A model generated the notes under the pieces. That model saw nothing but the letters and a program-made list of their open reading frames with translations, was not told the origin of the DNA and searched no databases. Source: Trochalopteron elliotii (taxonomy: Eukaryota; Chordata; Aves; Passeriformes; Leiothrichidae). Taken from it: a stretch of DNA of 64,000 nucleotides. The DNA lies in contig JANPWX010000081.1 in NCBI GenBank assembly GCA_024734555.1, positions 464,452 through 528,451 on the forward strand. The letters are read 5' to 3'. The position numbers and the translations under genes are program-made. Positions 58,556 through 64,000 of the stretch are shown piece by piece (positions within the stretch are counted from its first letter, which is position 1; each line of letters begins with the position of its first letter).

Positions 58556-61500
58556 CCCTGACAATCTGAAGATTGCAACAACTTCTTCAGGTTATGTGTA
58601 TTTACAATTTTTCCAGAGAAAAATAGAAGCTATTATCTCTACCAGCTGCTCTGAAACTCTTGATTATGGTATGACAAGTGATAAAGCTCTTTCCCTTATG
58701 ACAGTGGAAAAATGGTAAAATAGTCCCATATTCATCACAGGAATAATTTAAGCCTTTTAAAATTTGGATCTAAGTCCTTGAAGCAAAAATGGCTGTAAGA
58801 AAGTACTTTTCTGACTTCTTGACAATTTGCTAAATGTAGCAAAGAAAAGTGAACATATGTATTAGATATGCTCAGTGAGTTTCTTTTTAACAAGTAGGGA
58901 AGAACTGTTTAATTTTTTCTGGTCATTGATCCCACCTATTATTTTGCATTCATGAATACACAAGGTGGGAGTGACTGATCACCAGGGTGGATGTTTTTTA
59001 GTGAAGGTTAACCTACCACAGATATTGAACAATCTTTCTTATTTTAAAGAAATCAGTGATTTTACATGCTTAATTTCATTAATTGTATGCTGTTTTTATG
59101 TAAATAATTCACTGTTACACGGATGTTTGTAAATGTAGTGTCAGAAATAAATTTGTGCAATATTTTTCAGAAAAGCAACATCACATTTTTTATTTCAGTA
59201 GTTACAATTACCGAAGAAGAATAGCTAGGAAAATAAAAAGTATTTGTTCAGGGTCCTCCAAGGAAACTGTTCAATACTGAGAAGGGCAAAGCTTTGAAGT
59301 ATCAAGCCCAGGATTCCATTTGATCTCAATTCTCTGAGTATACCATGAAAAAGGAAACATCCCTTTAGGAAAACAGAATGGAAACATTGCTGTAGAAAGT
59401 TAATGACAAGTTATATGTGCCCAAACTAATAATAAAAATAATTCAGATTAAAGCATAAAGATCTGGTAAAAAGCCTATGTCTTCAACATGAATAATCTGC
59501 AGCAATTAGGTTGGTTTCCAACTAAATACTTCTATTTGTTCCCTCAATACAATTTTTTACAGCGGTTTTCCCAAAGGGGGAAAAGATCTAATTAGCTAAA
59601 AATAGAGATGCCAAATGCAGAAGACAATCTAAGAAAATAATGTGAATAAAATACATCTGTTAGAATGTGCTGTTTGCTGCAGAACAGCAGCACAGCTAAT
59701 GTGGGAAGATGTCTCATTGCTTTGTAAAACTTTCAGAGCCTTAATTAAAAGTGTAAATAAACAAATTGGCTTTTTTTTCTGTTCTGTCACCCACAAAGTG
59801 CAGCCTTGTTGAGCATGCCAGCTTGAGACACATATGGAGAACTATCTATTATTTGACATCACAAATTTCAACAGCGGCTTCCCAACAATTATCAGTATCT
59901 GTAACTTACTGATACACCTGATGCACTGCAACTTTATTTTCATCAGCAGTTACATTCTTATTCCTACTTACTTCTTTTTTTTTTTTTTTTTTTTTTTTCC
60001 CCACTCTGAAGAACAGTTGAGTTGATAATTTCAAGTTCAAGGGCTTCTGGACATTTTATCTCTGTGCACAAATTCTTTTAAACTCATCGTTTGCCTAATG
60101 GGTGTTCCAAGAGGCAGGAAGGAAGAAAAATACTGCCTTGTATCCTACTGAAAGTAGAAGGGGAGAGACATATTTTTCAAATGTATCAGAGATTATTTTC
60201 TTTTTAATCATCTAAAGAAATTTCTCTGCTACATGCACACAACTGAAAAAGGATTCTATCTTTCCAGGTTAAATGTAGAGATGAGTTTTCTATTCCTCTC
60301 AAGTGCACATACAAAAGAGAGGAGTTTCAGAACTGTCTCCTTGGCTAAGAAGCAGCACATTGAATCTTTGAGCCCTAAATTTAAATTAACAAAATATAAA
60401 ATATGAGTTCTCTTTTGTAGAATTTCAAAGAATTTCTGTTCTGTGAAAGCCTTTAAGAAAAATCTTTCAATACCTTGGTATTTCCAGAATCGTTGTGATA
60501 ATGGGAGATTCCCAAATGTCCTGCTAGAAATTTTAAAAGATATTTCAGTTTGATGGACTCAGGAAAATGAAATCTCTGAGCAGATCAGCTGAGGACTCAT
60601 ATAGTTTTACTTACCAAGCTCTGATCCCACACAGAGGAGACATAGAAAGGTGTAAAAGAACCGAGTGAGCTGAGTATCTTATAAAGCTATGAAGAAGCTG
60701 TACTAAAGGTTTAACTTCAGTATTGGATAACAATTTGTCTCATAACTGCCTTCATCCATCTCCAAATCTGTGATGAAAATGTTGTCATGAAAAGGCTGCT
60801 ATCAGGGAAGGAGAATTTCACTGTTGTTATAAATGAAAACATAAAGGTACTAATTCCCGCTGGCAGTATTCTGTGTCATTTTCTTAAATACTGTTTTATT
60901 TCTCAGTGAGGGAGACAGGTATTGCTGCTTTCAGCATGACTTAACTAGTTCGTTCCCATTTGAGGCAATGGGCTCTTTCATTACTAACTTACATAATTCA
61001 TAGATCATGATGGTATTCTAAACTATAAGTAACATCTAAATTATTAGTGAAGTGAACTGCTCTTGATCTGAAGGGATATAAACTAAACTGGCAATCATAA
61101 AATTGAGCTTAATGATTGATATAGAGTCAGAAAGAAATGTATATGCATACTTATTCTCAAAAAATGCTGATTTCCACATTATTATAAAACTGACAAGAAC
61201 AATGTATTTGGTATTTGTGTCAGCTTGGGCAGTCACACACATATTTTCATTATAATTAGATATGTGTTATTACCTATAAATCCTTATTTTTTATGCTAAT
61301 TCATTCAGCCTATTGGTCACATGTACAACAGATCTGGATCGTCCCAATGTAGATATGAGAATATTTTATTGTAAAAATAATGAGTTTAGTGGTTTGAGAT
61401 CTTAATCATAACATCTTTTCTGGTTTTTAAGTGAGGGCAACACAATAGGTTTTGTTCATTTTGGTGCCTTTAAATGCTCTTAAGAGAAAATTACTTTTGT

Positions 61501-64000
61501 AATTAAAAATGTAGCTTGTCTGTGCCCATTGAAACTGTTTCTTCTTGCAGCATTGCAGAACTGGTAAAATTCAGGCTACTCTATCTTGTATTCTTTATGG
61601 AAAGGTGTTTTACCACATTTAAATAGTTCCATCATCTGTAGCCTGATATTTTTTGGGTGGAATTCAAAGTGCTGATTTAAGTTGCTAATCATAGCTTTTC
61701 TGCCTGAAAAACTCTCTGCCTCTTGTGGAAGCTAACAGGAATTCTCCATCTAGAGAAGCTTCTGATTCCCTATGATCTGCAGTGTGGTTGCATGCTGAGA
61801 ATTCCAGTGCATGTTTTCATTTTACTTCAAGAGGGAGAAGCTCACGATCCTGGTTTTGTTCTGTGTCTCTTCTACTGGAAAGCACATCAACTATTAGAGA
61901 AGGGTTTGTCCAAAACTCTTGCTTACCATTTAGGATAAAATTATTTCAGAATAGATACAATTATCTCTTACAAAGGGCCATAACTTTCAATAAATAACCT
62001 TGCTGGTTTAAGCAGGCTTCCTATGTGTTCATATCTCTGTGTAGTGACATCTATGTAAGGAGGCTTAGTAATAAGTATCATTGATAAATACAGCTAAGAC
62101 TATTACTTGATTAACACAATGCTGCTTGAATTAGCAGATATTTGTGCTTTCAACATCTTTTTTAGTCTGGATCCAAAATGTGTTGGGAAGCTGTCAAGGG
62201 AAAACTGCATCAGAAAAAAGTACTCTGTAGAGTAAAACACAAATCATCAGGGATGTGAAATTGTCTTAGTAAAAATTTATGTAAATCCCATGCATTGCTT
62301 AGATTACTTATAAACTGCCACTCTCATTGATTGGATTAAAACTCATTCACTTTTCATCACCTTGGTGTGGTTCTTAAAAGAAAAAGTTGTCATATTTTAA
62401 TGTCTCTATGAACTCTTCAAATATATATTTCTATGCCTTCATTCAGATGCACTGCTGCTCTGGTTTGGATTGGTTTGTTAAATAAAAACTTAATTCAAAA
62501 GCATCAGTAATGGATGACAGATTTAAATTAAAGAGAGGGCAATAGCCTCTAAAATAGTAAACACACTTTTCTTAATCTTTGAAAATGAAGAATAATTATT
62601 ATAATGTTTCAAACTCTCTTCTCACAGTAATTTGAAAGTTTCAATTACATTTGAAGATAGAAAAAAATTGCCACAGATACTTCAGGTTAAAATACCTGTT
62701 TGGCTCCTTGTCCAAGTTTACAGTGGACTTTACTTACAGCCAAAAATATTTTCAGCTTTAGAAATCTTGGTTCTAAAACACAGGTGCAAATGCAGGATGT
62801 AAGCCTATGAATTAGTGTTTCAAAGCAAACTGGAGCAAATGTGGCATGTAATTGTTCATGATGATCTCTCCATATTAAATTGGAGATCAAAGCTTCTAGC
62901 TGCATCCTTAGGTCCCAGAGGTTGTGAAATTTTACTGTCTATGAAAATATTTTTCATTATCTCCTTTACAAGGGGGAACAACTGGAATAAACTTTCAAAT
63001 CTGCATAGTTCGTGGCTGTTTAAATGTTGCAAACTGGCAGTTTATCTTAAACTCATTTTAAACTGTTGCCACATTCATGGTTAAACCACATGTGTTTTGA
63101 TTAATCAACCCCCTTTCATTACCCAGCATTAGCAATAACTGATATCTTCTCTGAACCACAAAATGCTGTACTTAATATTTGCACAGAAGAGCAATAATAT
63201 ATTAGTTAAGTGCCTGTAAAGTTTTTTAAAAAATGAATGGCATCATGGAAAGGGCAAAAGAATCATATAATTACCAAGAATAGCAGCATCTTCTGTCACT
63301 CTGTGTGTTCAGAGCAAGAGGAAGATATAAGCTAAGTAACTCAAGGCTTGCTGGGACTGAATTTTGTCTTGTGCTTTTAATCCTTTGAGATTAAATAGCA
63401 GGTACTCCATCCAGTGTCTGCCAGGAGCCAGGAGGAGCAGGTAATGAGCTGTGAAACAACCTCAGCTTGGCTTATTTAGCCATGCCCAGTGGAACAAGAT
63501 GCACAAGTCTTGCACGAGACAAACTCAACAGCCAAATGATATGTGAAAAAGTATCTTCTCCATGAATGAACTAAATTAAGGGACTCCCTCCCTGCTTGTT
63601 CCTCTGACAGTTCAGTGCAACTGAAATAACCAAAACTTAGTCTTTGATAATTCATGAAACCTAGAAATGTAGGCAACAATGGGAAAACACAACCAACAAG
63701 AATGTTTTTGGTCAGAACAAGACGTAAAATAATATGCCTTAGAATTAGTATGTATTTGAACTTCTGAAAATATCTATTAAGACTGGATGTGATCATTTGT
63801 TTTCATACTTCAAACAATAAAAATGTAATGTATTAGTATCAAGTTAATATAATTAAAAATAAAACCATATTTTTATCAATCTAAGTGATATTTAATACTT
63901 TATATACCCACAATACCACAGAACACCTACAAAATGGAAATTAAGGTAGTAATTTTATACAGGTAAATAATAAAAACTGATAAAAGAACATTTTGATTTC
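58556..64000. other. Unannotated AT-rich DNA, 5.4 kb
   Basis: No gene or transposon is recognised. A T24 run lies at 59975-59998. A homeodomain-type CTAATTAG adjoins a MEF2-type CTAAAAATAG at 59588-59605 (see findings). The many open frames of 60-106 codons have no domain. Confidence 0.6.
59975..59998 (+). repeat. T24 homopolymer
   Basis: Twenty-four consecutive T, the longest homopolymer run in the window. No retroelement body is recognisable on the minus strand upstream of it. Confidence 0.9.

Overview
This window looks like AT-rich, non-coding nuclear DNA from a bird, probably a neoavian and possibly a songbird. The diagnosis rests on the repeats. There are at least nine fragments of CR1 (chicken repeat 1) LINEs, several with recognisable endonuclease (EN) or reverse transcriptase (RT) remnants and the octamer tail (ATTCTATG-type) that ends CR1. 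There are also several solo-LTR-like elements of avian endogenous retroviruses. I recognised no protein-coding exon, no canonical tRNA or rRNA gene, no CRISPR array and nothing bacterial. The window is best read as a gene desert or a very large intron. A 310-base run of N at 9130-9439 is an assembly gap.

Layout. 1-1985 is a long, broken, minus-strand CR1 that runs off the left edge and carries a private 44-bp tandem repeat. 3376-3457, 11100-11400, 11660-11727, 25695-25767 and 47740-47935 are plus-strand CR1 3'-end pieces. 17540-18480 is a plus-strand CR1 EN and linker relic. 22420-22885 is a minus-strand CR1 RT relic. Retroviral LTR-like pieces lie at about 33560-33875 (tentative), 41796-42243 (minus), 45501-46078 (plus) and 52742-53221 (minus, with adjacent ERV-like DNA). 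The clearest nested structure is at 56894-58555. There a minus-strand CR1, itself internally deleted, is split by a complete 750-bp solo LTR (57482-58231) flanked by a 5-bp target duplication, AAGGT. Taking out the LTR and one AAGGT rejoins the CR1 reading frame.

The rest is unique AT-rich DNA with short tandem duplications and homopolymer runs. The most unusual object outside the transposons is a perfect 30-bp inverted repeat with an 8-nt spacer at 38476-38543. A few short patches are flagged as possible regulatory DNA because motifs cluster in them: 36167-36220, 59588-59605 and the CpG-containing GC-rich patch at about 16741-16860. These are inferences from motif matching by eye. No set of genes works together here. 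The biology visible is the insertion history of retroelements.
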